A DNA stretch of 64,000 nucleotides from Paenibacillus sp. FSL R10-2734 (GCF_037963865.1 NZ_CP150170.1:5580001-5644000), one strand, 5' to 3'. Positions 53,499 through 62,141 are shown, numbered from the stretch's first letter. Numbers and translations are program-made. Notes: generated by a model not told the origin, from the sequence alone.

Positions 53499-53783
53499 CT
53501 ATGATCTTTGCGTAACTCTAGTTTCTTCATTCCATTTAGATTGCCACTGTTCCAATTTTGCTTTTCGCACAGCTTCCAGACGCTTAGTCTTCTCCTCATC
53601 AACCCCAATAATAAAATGCAGATGTGCCGCGATGACCGTAAAGGCGAATAGTGACCAGACCACTCCAAAACCAAATACCCAGCTGGGTCCATTCGCAAGT
53701 GATAGCTTCGGCAGTGCATACAAAAGCATAGCTAACGCCAGCAACAGATAGACACCATGTTTAAACTTGTTTCTTTTTCTCAT
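53499..53783 (-). CDS. small membrane protein, 94 residues
   Basis: The product has a basic head (MRKRNKFKHG), two membrane helices (about 12-29 and 38-58), and a charged tail with a predicted helix (VDEEKTKRLEAVRKAKLEQWQSKWNEET). AAGGAG lies nine bases before the ATG at 53783; a longer frame to 53807 is less well placed. I do not recognise the family. It is a single gene between the 51-bp repeats and the LURP-like gene. Confidence 0.6.
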   Translation of the reverse strand: MRKRNKFKHGVYLLLALAMLLYALPKLSLANGPSWVFGFGVVWSLFAFTVIAAHLHFIIGVDEEKTKRLEAVRKAKLEQWQSKWNEETRVTQRS

Positions 53784-53989
53784 AACTAACAACTCCTTCG
53801 TAGACAAGATATTCGATTGAATCTATATCTCTACTCTATGAACATGAAGTCCGTAATATGAGACAAGTCCACTAAAAAATATACTTCTATTCAAAAATAT
53901 ACAGTGAAAAACATAAAATAGTATGCATTTATGTAGCTAGCAGAGCTTATATATGAGATGATAATTTCATTTAGGGAGGCGATTTCGAA

Positions 53990-54565
53990 TTGAATGCAAT
54001 TTATAATCATACCGAATACATAATTCGAAAAAAAGTATTTTCGATCATGGGTGCGAAGCTTCATATTTATGATAACGCGGAGCAGCTTGTGCTTTATTCG
54101 CAAATGAAAGCTTTTAAGTTGAAAGAGGATATTGCGTTGTTCACTGATGAGTCTATGCAGAAGGAACTTCTGCGCATAAAAGCCCGCAGTGCGGTCGACT
54201 TTAGTGCTACTTATGATGTACATGATTCGGAGACTGGCGAGCATGTTGGTGCTCTACGCCGTAAGGGACTTAAATCCATTTTGAAAGATGAATGGACGAT
54301 TCTCGATCGTCATGATCAGGAAATTGGAAAAATCAAGGAAGACAGCACCGCGATGGCCCTACTCCGCCGCTTCATTTCTATTATCCCTCAAAAATATAAT
54401 ATCGAGATGGATAATGCAACGATTCCGACTTTCAAAACAAACTTCAACCCATTCGTTACAAAAATCATCGCTGACTTTTCCGACGATCCCAAAGGAATGC
54501 TTGATCGCCGCCTAGGTTTGGCTGCTGGTATTCTTCTCTGCGCAATCGAAGGTAAACAAGATTAG
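53990..54565 (+). CDS. LURP-one-related/tubby-C-like protein
   Basis: The 191-residue product has the beta-strand-rich pattern of LURP-one-related proteins: YIIRKKVFSIMGAKLHIYDN near the start, then FKLKEDIALFTDESMQKELLRIKAR, YDVHDSETGEHVGALRRKGLKSILKDEWTI and IGKIKEDS. This fold is a cylinder round a hydrophobic helix, and some members bind lipids; the function here is unknown. It starts with TTG ten bases after GGGAGG. It ends at a hairpin and a terminator. Confidence 0.75.
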   Translation: MNAIYNHTEYIIRKKVFSIMGAKLHIYDNAEQLVLYSQMKAFKLKEDIALFTDESMQKELLRIKARSAVDFSATYDVHDSETGEHVGALRRKGLKSILKDEWTILDRHDQEIGKIKEDSTAMALLRRFISIIPQKYNIEMDNATIPTFKTNFNPFVTKIIADFSDDPKGMLDRRLGLAAGILLCAIEGKQD

Positions 54566-54586
54566 CTAGTGTACTTATACACTAGC
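54565..54586 (+). other. perfect hairpin after the LURP-like gene
   Basis: GCTAGTGTA and TACACTAGC form a 9-bp perfect stem with loop CTTA, overlapping the stop codon. It lacks a T run. It may protect the 3' end or be a protein-binding palindrome. Confidence 0.45.
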
Positions 54587-54595
54587 CACAAAAAC

Positions 54596-54642
54596 AAAGA
54601 GGGTGTCTCCAATGCCAAACGGCTTCGGAAACACCCTCTTTA
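54596..54642. terminator. bidirectional terminator
   Basis: AAAGAGGGTGT and ACACCCTCTTT pair, with A and T ends, between the LURP-like gene and the YheA-like gene. Confidence 0.85.
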
Positions 54643-54692
54643 GATTGTCACTGCTGAAGCTTTCTACGTAAACCTTCGCTTAATAAAAGCTT

Positions 54693-55031
54693 TTATTCGC
54701 CATACAATTGCGACAAGCTCTCGGTAATGATTTTGTTTACATCCTCGATTACAACACTCAGACGGCGTTCAGCATCGAACAGACGGCGAATCCCAAGATT
54801 CTGGTTAAGCACCTCGAATAATTTCTCCATCTTCTCCATTTCTTCCTGTGGAGGCATATCTCCGCTCATCATCCGTTGTTGAAGCTCCAATTGGCCATTA
54901 CGGAAATTGTCGAGCATCGCTTTTGCTTCGGGATCTGTTTCTACCAGCTTCATCGCATTGGTGATATCCGCTACCTCGCTGCTTTCTTTAATGGCTTTCG
55001 CCAGTTCATGTGCTTTGTCGTGAATACTCAT
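54693..55031 (-). CDS. YlbF/YmcA family protein, YheA-like
   Basis: The 112-residue product is nearly all helical, with the DUF964 pattern: KAHELAKAIKESSEVADITN, DPEAKAMLDNFRNGQLELQQRMMSG, and RRLFDAERRLSVVIEDVNKI. It ends in SLSQLYG, as in YheA of Bacillus. YlbF and YmcA act in an RNA-processing complex; YheA has no settled role. AGGAGG lies seven bases before the ATG at 55031. The gene stands back to back with the yheC/yheD-like operon, which matches the yheA-yheC-yheD neighbourhood in Bacillus subtilis. Hairpin-forming repeats fill its leader. Confidence 0.85.
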   Translation of the reverse strand: MSIHDKAHELAKAIKESSEVADITNAMKLVETDPEAKAMLDNFRNGQLELQQRMMSGDMPPQEEMEKMEKLFEVLNQNLGIRRLFDAERRLSVVIEDVNKIITESLSQLYGE

Positions 55032-55046
55032 TATGATTCCTCCTAA

Positions 55047-55239
55047 AAGTTTTGTTAGCATATGCTTCTCAAGAGTTACTTCGTACAAAACTCACTTCGA
55101 AAGCATATGCCTAAGTTTTGTTAGCTACTGCTTCCTGAGTTACTTCGTACAAAACTCACTTCGAAAGCATACGCCTAAGTTTTGTTAGCAGCTGCTTCCT
55201 GAGTTACTTCGTACAAAACTCACTTCGAACGCGCTGCTT
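55047..55239 (-). repeat. three 64-66-bp tandem repeats in the leader of the YheA-like gene
   Basis: Units start at 55047, 55113 and 55177. Each reads AAGTTTTGTTAGC at one end and TTACTTCGTACAAAACTCAC later. Within a unit AGTTTTGT pairs with ACAAAACT, and AGCATATGCTT with AAGCATATGC in the first copy. Each can form a hairpin. The array is just upstream of the ribosome site of the YheA-like gene on the minus strand, so it may regulate it. Confidence 0.85.
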
Positions 55240-55341
55240 AAGTTTCCAAATATCAACTCATCCCATACTTGTTTCGCTTCTTGGGCCAGACTTTTGAAAT
55301 GATGTGGCAAGGTTTTTAAAGAGTAGGTCAATCACCAAGGG

Positions 55342-55359
55342 TCATATGTCTCCATATGA
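55342..55359. promoter_or_regulatory. inverted repeat upstream of the ATP-grasp operon
   Basis: TCATATG and CATATGA face each other across 4 bases, with AAGGGT and ACCCTT framing them further out. This symmetric site about 70 bases before the first ATP-grasp start could be an operator. No clear sigma-E or sigma-K promoter was seen. Confidence 0.35.
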
Positions 55360-55427
55360 TGAATGATGTGTAACCCTTAGCTACCAAATTGCCGGCATCA
55401 TGCTGCCTACCGGAAGGAGATCCACCG

Positions 55428-56795
55428 ATGTCCCAATTCAAGATCCCGGTCCATACGGTCCACTCGGGCATCCTGCAGGAAAACGCTATAATGCTTGGCG
55501 AACGATCCATGAAAAGACTCAAAATCCCGGCTCACGGAACGCTCCAGCTGGCTTTCGGCTCTTTCCGGCAGGAGGTTACCATTATCCCGGCCCCCAAAGC
55601 CGACAGCCTACGTGTAAGCGAAGGACTGGCGCGGCGGACCGGATGGAAACATCGACAAACCCTCAACGCCTCTTACAGCTCCGTAAGTCGTACCTTGCGA
55701 CTTGGACCGTTAATCGGTGTACTCGTCAGTCGTGACCATCCTGATAATCTCGACAGACTGTTTGGACCCATTACCATGTTCTGTCGAGAATTAACAAATG
55801 CCTGCCACGCACAAGGCGCCTATGTATATTTCTTTACCCCGGAAGCGCTGGAAACAAGCAGCTCTTCCATCCAGGGCTGGGTATACAACGAGGGTTGGAG
55901 GAAAATGAGTCTGCCCATCGCCGATGTAATCAACAATCGGCTAACGACGCGAAAGGTGGAGAACAAACCTAGCGTACAGCATTTTTTGGCGGATGTAAAA
56001 TCACGGTATGGAACGCATTTCTTCAACGAAAAATTTCTTGACAAGACAGAAGTATTTGAAGCTTTAGCGCATGACCCTACCCTGCAGCGATATTTACCGG
56101 AATCGCATGCTTTGAACGGTTTTGCTGTAGTAAAGAAGATGTGCAGCCAATATCCAAGTGTATTTCTAAAGCCTGTACGAGGCAGTCTCGGCAAAGGCAT
56201 TCTCCGAATCTCCAAAGAAGAAGGTGGAGGCTACCGTTTGTTGTCTACTACCTCATTAGGCACACGCAAGCAAAGCTATACGACTTTAGCTAAGCTGTAC
56301 CAGTCCATCGCTCCCAAGATGAAGACAACACGTTACCAGATTCAACAAGGATTACCTTTGATGGAGCTCGGAAGGCGGCCTGTAGATTTTCGGGCACTTG
56401 TACAGAAGAACGGCAGTGGAAAATGGGGGGTTACCTCCATTGTCGCTCGCACCGCAGGAAGTAATCATTTCGTCTCCAATTTAGCAAGAGGTGGCAGTCT
56501 CAGCACTGTCCGCGAAGCCGTTAGCAAGAGTAGTCTTCCTGCTGGCACAAAGGATAGCGTACAGCTTCAGCTGCCGAGAGCAGCACTTGCTATTGCAAGA
56601 GGGGTAGAAACCTTTATCCCTGCTCATTTCGGAGAGCTCGGAATCGACTTGGCACTGGATCAATCCGGACGTATATGGCTCCTGGAGGTTAATTCCAAAC
56701 CTTCCAAGAACGATAATACACCGCTAAACGATCAAAAAATCAGACCGTCCGTCAAGCAAATGATTCTATATTGCCGTTATTTGGCCGGTTTATAA
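55428..56795 (+). CDS. YheC/YheD-type spore-coat ATP-grasp protein 1 (long form)
   Basis: YheC/YheD proteins are endospore-coat-associated and have an ATP-grasp fold that normally joins a carboxylate to an amine; their substrates are unknown. The 455-residue product has an extra N-terminal beta-rich domain (about 1-95: MSQFKIPVHTVHSG), then LGPLIGVLVSR, IADVINNRL, VFLKPVRGSLGKGI (nucleotide-binding Lys and loop), VDFRALVQKNGSGKWGVTSI, and FGELGIDLALDQSGRIWLLEVNSKPS with the metal-binding Glu and Asn. The catalytic set is complete. AAGGAG lies eight bases before the ATG at 55428. It heads a six-gene operon and precedes the next gene by 10 bases. Confidence 0.92.
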   Translation: MSQFKIPVHTVHSGILQENAIMLGERSMKRLKIPAHGTLQLAFGSFRQEVTIIPAPKADSLRVSEGLARRTGWKHRQTLNASYSSVSRTLRLGPLIGVLVSRDHPDNLDRLFGPITMFCRELTNACHAQGAYVYFFTPEALETSSSSIQGWVYNEGWRKMSLPIADVINNRLTTRKVENKPSVQHFLADVKSRYGTHFFNEKFLDKTEVFEALAHDPTLQRYLPESHALNGFAVVKKMCSQYPSVFLKPVRGSLGKGILRISKEEGGGYRLLSTTSLGTRKQSYTTLAKLYQSIAPKMKTTRYQIQQGLPLMELGRRPVDFRALVQKNGSGKWGVTSIVARTAGSNHFVSNLARGGSLSTVREAVSKSSLPAGTKDSVQLQLPRAALAIARGVETFIPAHFGELGIDLALDQSGRIWLLEVNSKPSKNDNTPLNDQKIRPSVKQMILYCRYLAGL

Positions 56796-56805
56796 GGAGG
56801 ACACA

Positions 56806-57984
56806 ATGACTGAAACAGCTATGGGGTTCCTCGGTATAATGACGGGTCGTCGACATGGGAATCCTCCGATCGCCGAACCAGAATTTTGCAGTCATTTATG
56901 CCGGGCAGCTCCGCGATATAACCTCAAAGTCCTCGTATTTCATCCGGACGGAGTAGCGGCAGATGGGTCATCTATAACCGGTTATACATGGAAAGATGGA
57001 AGCTGGTACAATACGACTTCTCCGCCACCAGATATTATTTATAATCGCTGTTTTTACAATAGTCCGAAAGAAAGAAAAGAAGCTTCGTCTGCCCTTTCTT
57101 TTCTTCACCGCTCTCTACCTTGGTCACGGGGGTTACCTGATAAATGGGGCGTATACGAGATCTTGAAGCGTAACCGAAGAGCAGCTATTTTACTGCCGGA
57201 AACTGTACTCTATACCGGTACACGCAAGTTAAGCACTATGCTCGCTGAAAGAGAATACGGGGTCTTTCTAAAACCCAAAGCAGGCTCTCACGGCAAACGA
57301 ACACTACATGCCATACTGCAGAACCGAAGCTCTGGAGGAGGCATTAGATTACGAGGGCGCGATGGGTCAAATACACCCTTTCAATATGTATTTAGCTCGC
57401 AGGATGAAGGACTGAACTGGATTCATGAATTTATCGGCACACGCCGCTATATCATACAGCCTTATTTGCACCTAACTAATTCTAAGGGGCAACCGTTCGA
57501 TGTGCGTGTATTGATGCAAAAGAATGGCCTCGGCCGCTGGGATCTTACTGGAATGGCCGTTCGGCTGGGTAACCCTGGTTCACTGACTTCGAACCTGCAT
57601 GGCGGTGGAACAGCGGTTCCTCCCTTGCCCTTTTTACTTGCAGAATATGGTCAGGACGGAAAAGACATCATGCAGGAGCTTGCTAAAGAAGCTGCATACT
57701 TGCCTCCTCTTCTGGAGGCCGCATGCGGTAGACTTGGAGAACTCGGCCTAGATTTCGGTATTGATTCTAGCGGTCGAATTCATTTACTAGAAGCAAATTC
57801 CAAGCCAGGGCGCACGGTATTCCGGCTGACGGGCGACCGCCGGGCTGCTAAGCTCGCCGCCGAGAATCCACTGTCTTATGCGCGCCATCTGCTACACACA
57901 CAGCGACGGATACCATCTCTATCTACGGACAGCTCCGTTATAAACGGGAGAATGATAACAATGGTTCCTAAGGAGGATTCATAA
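56806..57984 (+). CDS. YheC/YheD-type ATP-grasp protein 2 (short form)
   Basis: The 392-residue product lacks the N-terminal domain of protein 1 and starts directly at GFLGIMTGRR. It has PDIIYNRCFYN, LPDKWGVYEIL, GVFLKPKAGSHGKRT, FDVRVLMQKNGLGRWDLTGM, SNLHGGG, and GELGLDFGIDSSGRIHLLEANSKPGRTVF. The nucleotide loop has GKRT in place of GKGI. The metal-binding Glu and Asn are kept. AGGAGG precedes the ATG. Its stop abuts the ATG of protein 3. A role as amide ligase of spore-coat or cell-surface material is inferred from the family. Confidence 0.9.
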   Translation: MTETAMGFLGIMTGRRHGNPPIAEPEFCSHLCRAAPRYNLKVLVFHPDGVAADGSSITGYTWKDGSWYNTTSPPPDIIYNRCFYNSPKERKEASSALSFLHRSLPWSRGLPDKWGVYEILKRNRRAAILLPETVLYTGTRKLSTMLAEREYGVFLKPKAGSHGKRTLHAILQNRSSGGGIRLRGRDGSNTPFQYVFSSQDEGLNWIHEFIGTRRYIIQPYLHLTNSKGQPFDVRVLMQKNGLGRWDLTGMAVRLGNPGSLTSNLHGGGTAVPPLPFLLAEYGQDGKDIMQELAKEAAYLPPLLEAACGRLGELGLDFGIDSSGRIHLLEANSKPGRTVFRLTGDRRAAKLAAENPLSYARHLLHTQRRIPSLSTDSSVINGRMITMVPKEDS

Positions 57985-59358
57985 ATGAGTCTCACTTTTT
58001 GCAATGTGCATTTCACTAAGCAGCCCCAAAGAGTTGTATATGTATCAGGTGCACTGATGAAAAGCTTGAAGTTAACCGGGAAGAAGAATATACGCCTAAG
58101 GCTCGGTAAAGATGCCATCCCGACCATGATCAAGCCCATCAAGCGCGCCGGAAATCATCTATTCCTCGCCACTGGTGTAAAGAGTGCTATCAAGGTTCCG
58201 AAATCTGGGGGTATCTATTTACGCAATCTGCAAAACGACGAAGTACAGCTTGGTCCTTTAGTCGGTGTATTGTCCGACGGACCAGCATCTTCAGCTCAGC
58301 CCTTCGGTTCTCGCACTGGCTTTATAAAGCAATTGCTGCGAGAAGGCAGTAACAAATGTTATATATTTGCCTTTATGCCGCGTGATATTAACTGGCAACA
58401 GGAGCAGGTCTATGGTTATTTCTTAACCGCAGGCGGCAAATTCGAGCGAAAGATGGTTCCGCTACCTGATGTCGTCTACAATCGACTACCCAGTCGGAGA
58501 GCTGAAACTTCACCCTATATCAACCAGCTACGCGAACGCTTTATGCGCAAGAAAATTCCTTACTTCAACTGGAGCTTTTTCAATAAATCCGACATCTATC
58601 GGTTACTAGAGAATGACGGAGCTGCAAACCGTTATGTACCTGAAACCCACAGCAATCCCTCTAGTGAAAAAATGAGAGAAATGCTGGAGCACCACCACTT
58701 TGTATACTACAAGCCTTCTGCAGGCAGTCTGGGACACGGAATTTACCGACTGACCTATCTGCCTAAGAAGGGATACTTTGCCCGTTACCGCAAAGGAGGA
58801 AAAAACGTACTACTGCGCTTTACAACTTTTGACAGCCTCATGCGTATGCTTCGTTCGCGGCACGGGCAAGGTCTTCAAAATTATATCGTACAGCAGGGAA
58901 TACGTTTGATTGAAATTGATGGTTGCCCTATTGATTTTCGATTCCATATGCATAAGAACGGCAATAATCAATGGATCGTAGTCGGCATAGGTGCTAAAAA
59001 AGCCGGCCGAGGCAGTGTCACCACTCACCTTAAAAATGGGGGAGCCTTGCTTACACCTGGGCAGGCACTCGGGCGTGTATTCGGTGGCAGAGCAGATGAA
59101 GTATTGCAGCGTGCGAAGAGTACAGCCGTCAAGCTGGCAGAATCCTTAGAAATCCAGCATCGTCATTTGCTCGGTGAAATCGGCTTTGATCTCGGCATTG
59201 ATCAGGATGAAGACATCTGGATGTTCGAGGCCAACGCCAAACCAGGACGTTCCATCTTCCGTCATCCTTCCCTGCGCGCTGAGGGCAAAGCTTCCATCGA
59301 GCACATTTTGGAGCATTGTCTATACCTCAGCAAATTCCGCAGGAGGGATGAGATGTGA
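57985..59358 (+). CDS. YheC/YheD-type ATP-grasp protein 3 (long form)
   Basis: The 457-residue product has an N-terminal beta-rich domain like protein 1 (about 1-90: MSLTFCNVHFTKQPQRVVYV), then LGPLVGVLSDG, PDVVYNRLPSR, VYYKPSAGSLGHGI, IDFRFHMHKNGNNQWIVVGI, and GEIGFDLGIDQDEDIWMFEANAKPGRSIF. The loop has GHGI where others have GKGI. Other catalytic residues are kept. Its ATG follows the previous stop with no gap, and AAGGAGG lies before it within the end of gene 2. Its last codons overlap the GTG of protein 4. Confidence 0.9.
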   Translation: MSLTFCNVHFTKQPQRVVYVSGALMKSLKLTGKKNIRLRLGKDAIPTMIKPIKRAGNHLFLATGVKSAIKVPKSGGIYLRNLQNDEVQLGPLVGVLSDGPASSAQPFGSRTGFIKQLLREGSNKCYIFAFMPRDINWQQEQVYGYFLTAGGKFERKMVPLPDVVYNRLPSRRAETSPYINQLRERFMRKKIPYFNWSFFNKSDIYRLLENDGAANRYVPETHSNPSSEKMREMLEHHHFVYYKPSAGSLGHGIYRLTYLPKKGYFARYRKGGKNVLLRFTTFDSLMRMLRSRHGQGLQNYIVQQGIRLIEIDGCPIDFRFHMHKNGNNQWIVVGIGAKKAGRGSVTTHLKNGGALLTPGQALGRVFGGRADEVLQRAKSTAVKLAESLEIQHRHLLGEIGFDLGIDQDEDIWMFEANAKPGRSIFRHPSLRAEGKASIEHILEHCLYLSKFRRRDEM

Positions 59359-60467
59359 GCACCCACATTCCGGATGAATCAAAACCCGTTATTGCCATAC
59401 TGACAACCAGTGACAAAGTAAGGCATTTTAATGGCAACCGCAATAACTTCCGGGACATTATTCGCACAGGCAAGGAACAGGGATTTCTTGTCTACGTCGT
59501 CACCGTCCGTGACTTGAAGCTTGAAGAACGAATGGTGAACGGATATGTCCCATCATCTAACGGAAAAATATGGTACTGCGTCCCTGTACCTCTTCCTCAA
59601 ATCATCTATAATCGAATCCCCACCCGTGAGGATGAAGAAAAACCTGCTGTCGTACGCAAAATAGCTCAATGCCTGGAACATCCAGGCATTAAGCTATACA
59701 ATCCATATTTTTTCAATAAATGGAATCTATTCGAATGGCTGAAGGGCTCGCACGCCACCTCGAAGCATGTTCCAAAAACGAGACGTTTACGAAGCGCAAA
59801 CACGCTTACCGCCATGTTAAATAATCATACCAGCCTCTATCTTAAACCAGAGAATGGCAAAGCAGGCAAAGGAATTATGCGTTTAAAATACCGTGCAGAT
59901 ACCACTTTGCCCTATCGACTGCAAATTCAAAGCGGCAAAAAAAATGTAACATACAAAGCCGCTTCAATTGAGCGCCTCTGGGCAAGGATCGGAATAGAAA
60001 AAGGAACCTCTCGCTACATCGTACAGCAGGCCATTGAGCTGGCGACTCACAGAGGACGACCATTTGATCTACGTGTACTTCTGCAGAAAAATGGCAGAGG
60101 CGGTTGGGGAATGACCGGCATAGGTGCGCGTTTAGCCGGTGCCCGCAGTATTACCACTCATGTACCTCGCGGCGGCAGTATAGAGGAGCCATCCAGCATG
60201 CTGGAAAGCACATTTGGAACCGAAAGAGCAGCCTCCATCCTAAAAAGTGTACCTACAACTGCTCTGTTAATCGCTAGGCAAATTGAAAGAGCCTCTGATT
60301 CTATGCTTGGGGAGATGTCGATGGACCTCGGTGTAGATGAGAACGGAGGACTCTGGTTCTTTGAGGCAAACTCCCGGCCGATGAAATTTGATGAGCCTGC
60401 GATTCGCAAGCTTTCCTTGGAGCGAATCTTTCAATACGGGCAGCACTTAGCACGCCATTCTAAATAG
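59355..60467 (+). CDS. YheC/YheD-type ATP-grasp protein 4 (short form)
   Basis: The 370-residue product starts PVIAILTTSDK without the beta-rich domain and has PQIIYNRIPTR, LYLKPENGKAGKGI, FDLRVLLQKNGRGGWGMTGI, TTHVPRGG and GEMSMDLGVDENGGLWFFEANSRPMKFD. All catalytic positions are present. The GTG start overlaps the gene 3 stop by four bases, after AGGAGG, which indicates translational coupling. The GNAT gene follows after 25 bases. Confidence 0.9.
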   Translation: MSTHIPDESKPVIAILTTSDKVRHFNGNRNNFRDIIRTGKEQGFLVYVVTVRDLKLEERMVNGYVPSSNGKIWYCVPVPLPQIIYNRIPTREDEEKPAVVRKIAQCLEHPGIKLYNPYFFNKWNLFEWLKGSHATSKHVPKTRRLRSANTLTAMLNNHTSLYLKPENGKAGKGIMRLKYRADTTLPYRLQIQSGKKNVTYKAASIERLWARIGIEKGTSRYIVQQAIELATHRGRPFDLRVLLQKNGRGGWGMTGIGARLAGARSITTHVPRGGSIEEPSSMLESTFGTERAASILKSVPTTALLIARQIERASDSMLGEMSMDLGVDENGGLWFFEANSRPMKFDEPAIRKLSLERIFQYGQHLARHSK

Positions 60468-60492
60468 AACTCATTAAAGGATGTGACACAGC

Positions 60493-61011
60493 ATGCAGAT
60501 ATCCTCCATCTATGACACTGATGATAAAAAATGGAAGTCGCGGCTAGCCGGACTGCTTGAGTTTATAAGAGAACATGGGGAGCGGCGAATTACAAACCAA
60601 GCTTGCAAGGTACTGGCCCGATTAACTCCAGATCAGTTGTCAGAGCCAGGTGTCTCGCTGCTAGTCGCCACCGTACGCGGTCAAAACGGCCGCCAGCTAG
60701 CAGGAGTAAGCTTCGTATCCAGTTTTGGTGAAGAAGCCTGTCTCGTTGCTGTGCACCCTTTATACCGTAATAAGCATACCGGCACCGCCCTTATGGCCGC
60801 TCAGTTAAAGCGCCTTGGACGTCTGGAATGCTGTGTTGCCAGCGATAATACTGCCAGTCTGAAGATGTGCTTCAATGTTGGCCTTGCCGCAGTGGCGCTT
60901 ACCAGTGGCCCTACTGGCAAGCCAACTTTATTGATCCGGTCACCAAATAATACCCTTAGCACTACCATTTCTCCACAAGAAGGTGAACTCCTGTGCCAGA
61001 GCCCGTCTTAG
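60493..61011 (+). CDS. GNAT family N-acetyltransferase
   Basis: GNAT enzymes move an acyl group from CoA to an amine. The 172-residue product has the acetyl-CoA-binding motif A region CLVAVHPLYRNKHTGTALMA, with R-x-x-x-x-G-x-A in place, and a motif B region ASDNTASLKMCFNVGLAAV. The N-terminal 40 residues are helical. AAGGATG precedes the ATG, and its last 19 bases overlap the start of ATP-grasp protein 5. Its placement inside the operon suggests it acts on the same material as the ligases, by N-acylation or capping; this is inferred. Confidence 0.85.
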   Translation: MQISSIYDTDDKKWKSRLAGLLEFIREHGERRITNQACKVLARLTPDQLSEPGVSLLVATVRGQNGRQLAGVSFVSSFGEEACLVAVHPLYRNKHTGTALMAAQLKRLGRLECCVASDNTASLKMCFNVGLAAVALTSGPTGKPTLLIRSPNNTLSTTISPQEGELLCQSPS

Positions 61012-62123
61012 GCATTCTTACTTTGTATTTGAATGAAGCCAAGCAGCTTGAAGAAAAGGCCGTGTACCGGAGAATGATCATTGAGGGCAATCGAATCGGC
61101 TTGGATGTTTTTGTGTTCACACCCATGGATATCCATCCCAGCAAAGAGCAGATCCATGCCCTTGTCTTTGATCCCAAAAGCGGGAAATGGTCACGCAAAT
61201 GGCGTTCCTTCCCGAACATGATTTATGATCGTTGCCGTATCCAGCGCAGCGAACGCTTTCAGCAGTTGCTTCGTTTCCGTGAACGTTACAAACATCTCCT
61301 GTTTCTGAATCGTCCACTGCGCAACAAATGGACCATTCACCAGACGTTCTCGCAAAAGAGCCGTTTTCGGCAGCATATGCCGGAAACAGTACTGTATCAC
61401 TCCTCTGCCGACCTACATCGAATGTTAAAGCAGAGCCCGGTACTCTATATCAAGCCAGCAAACGGTACAGGTGGACGCGGTATCCTTAGAATTGAGCGGG
61501 TAAAGGACAGTAAAGGTGTATTTGATATCCAAGGTCGTCGCCAAGACCGCCGGATTATTCCACCTCGAAAGGTCTCTATCTCTCGATTGGATTCCATCGT
61601 TCGACAATGGTGTATTGGTGGACGTTTCCTCGTCCAGCAGGGTATTCCGCTACGCCTACCTGGCGGACGGTTCCATGATTATCGCATGCTTGTTCAAAAG
61701 AATGGGCAAGGTGTCTGGGAGCTGACAGGCATGGCAGCAAGGGTCGGTGCCGCCCGAAGCGTAACCTCCAATCTTCATGGCGGTGGTCGCGCGGTTCGAG
61801 CGGAAACGCTGTTGAAGGAATGGCTGGGTAATCAAGATAAGACCGATAAGGTCATGCGAACTGCCGAGAAATTAGGACTTGATGCCGCTGCCTTCCTTGA
61901 AGAAAGTTTCGGAGCCTTATGTGAGCTCGCACTGGATCTCGCCATTGATCGCGAAGGAAGAATCTATGTGCTGGAGGTTAATCCAAAACCTGCTCGTGAA
62001 GTGTTCGCCCGATCAGGGGACGGCAGCACATATCGTAAAGCCTTAGTACGTCCTATGGAATATGCATTGTGGCTTTACAATAACAAAGGGGCCCCTGCTA
62101 CAGCCAAGACAACTGAGGAATAA
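60993..62123 (+). CDS. YheC/YheD-type ATP-grasp protein 5 (short form)
   Basis: The 376-residue product starts PVLGILTLYLNE and has NMIYDRCRIQR, LYIKPANGTGGRGI, HDYRMLVQKNGQGVWELTGM, SNLHGGG and CELALDLAIDREGRIYVLEVNPKPAREVF. In the metal motif it has Asn-Pro-Lys in place of Asn-Ser-Lys. Catalytic residues are kept. It starts with GTG inside the end of the GNAT gene, after AAGAAGG. It is the last gene of the operon and ends at a strong terminator. The short forms 2, 4 and 5 resemble YheC; the long forms 1 and 3 resemble YheD. Confidence 0.9.
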   Translation: MPEPVLGILTLYLNEAKQLEEKAVYRRMIIEGNRIGLDVFVFTPMDIHPSKEQIHALVFDPKSGKWSRKWRSFPNMIYDRCRIQRSERFQQLLRFRERYKHLLFLNRPLRNKWTIHQTFSQKSRFRQHMPETVLYHSSADLHRMLKQSPVLYIKPANGTGGRGILRIERVKDSKGVFDIQGRRQDRRIIPPRKVSISRLDSIVRQWCIGGRFLVQQGIPLRLPGGRFHDYRMLVQKNGQGVWELTGMAARVGAARSVTSNLHGGGRAVRAETLLKEWLGNQDKTDKVMRTAEKLGLDAAAFLEESFGALCELALDLAIDREGRIYVLEVNPKPAREVFARSGDGSTYRKALVRPMEYALWLYNNKGAPATAKTTEE

Positions 62124-62141
62124 ACAAACAATATAGAAGCC

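Noticed and set aside
55047..55239. CRISPR-like array before the ATP-grasp operon
   Set aside because: Three contiguous units of about 65 bp with no unique spacers.
55428..62123. Lasso, lanthipeptide or other RiPP cluster
   Set aside because: No precursor peptide, leader-peptide-binding domain or exporter is seen; the ATP-grasp sequences match YheC/YheD rather than microviridin or graspetide ligases.
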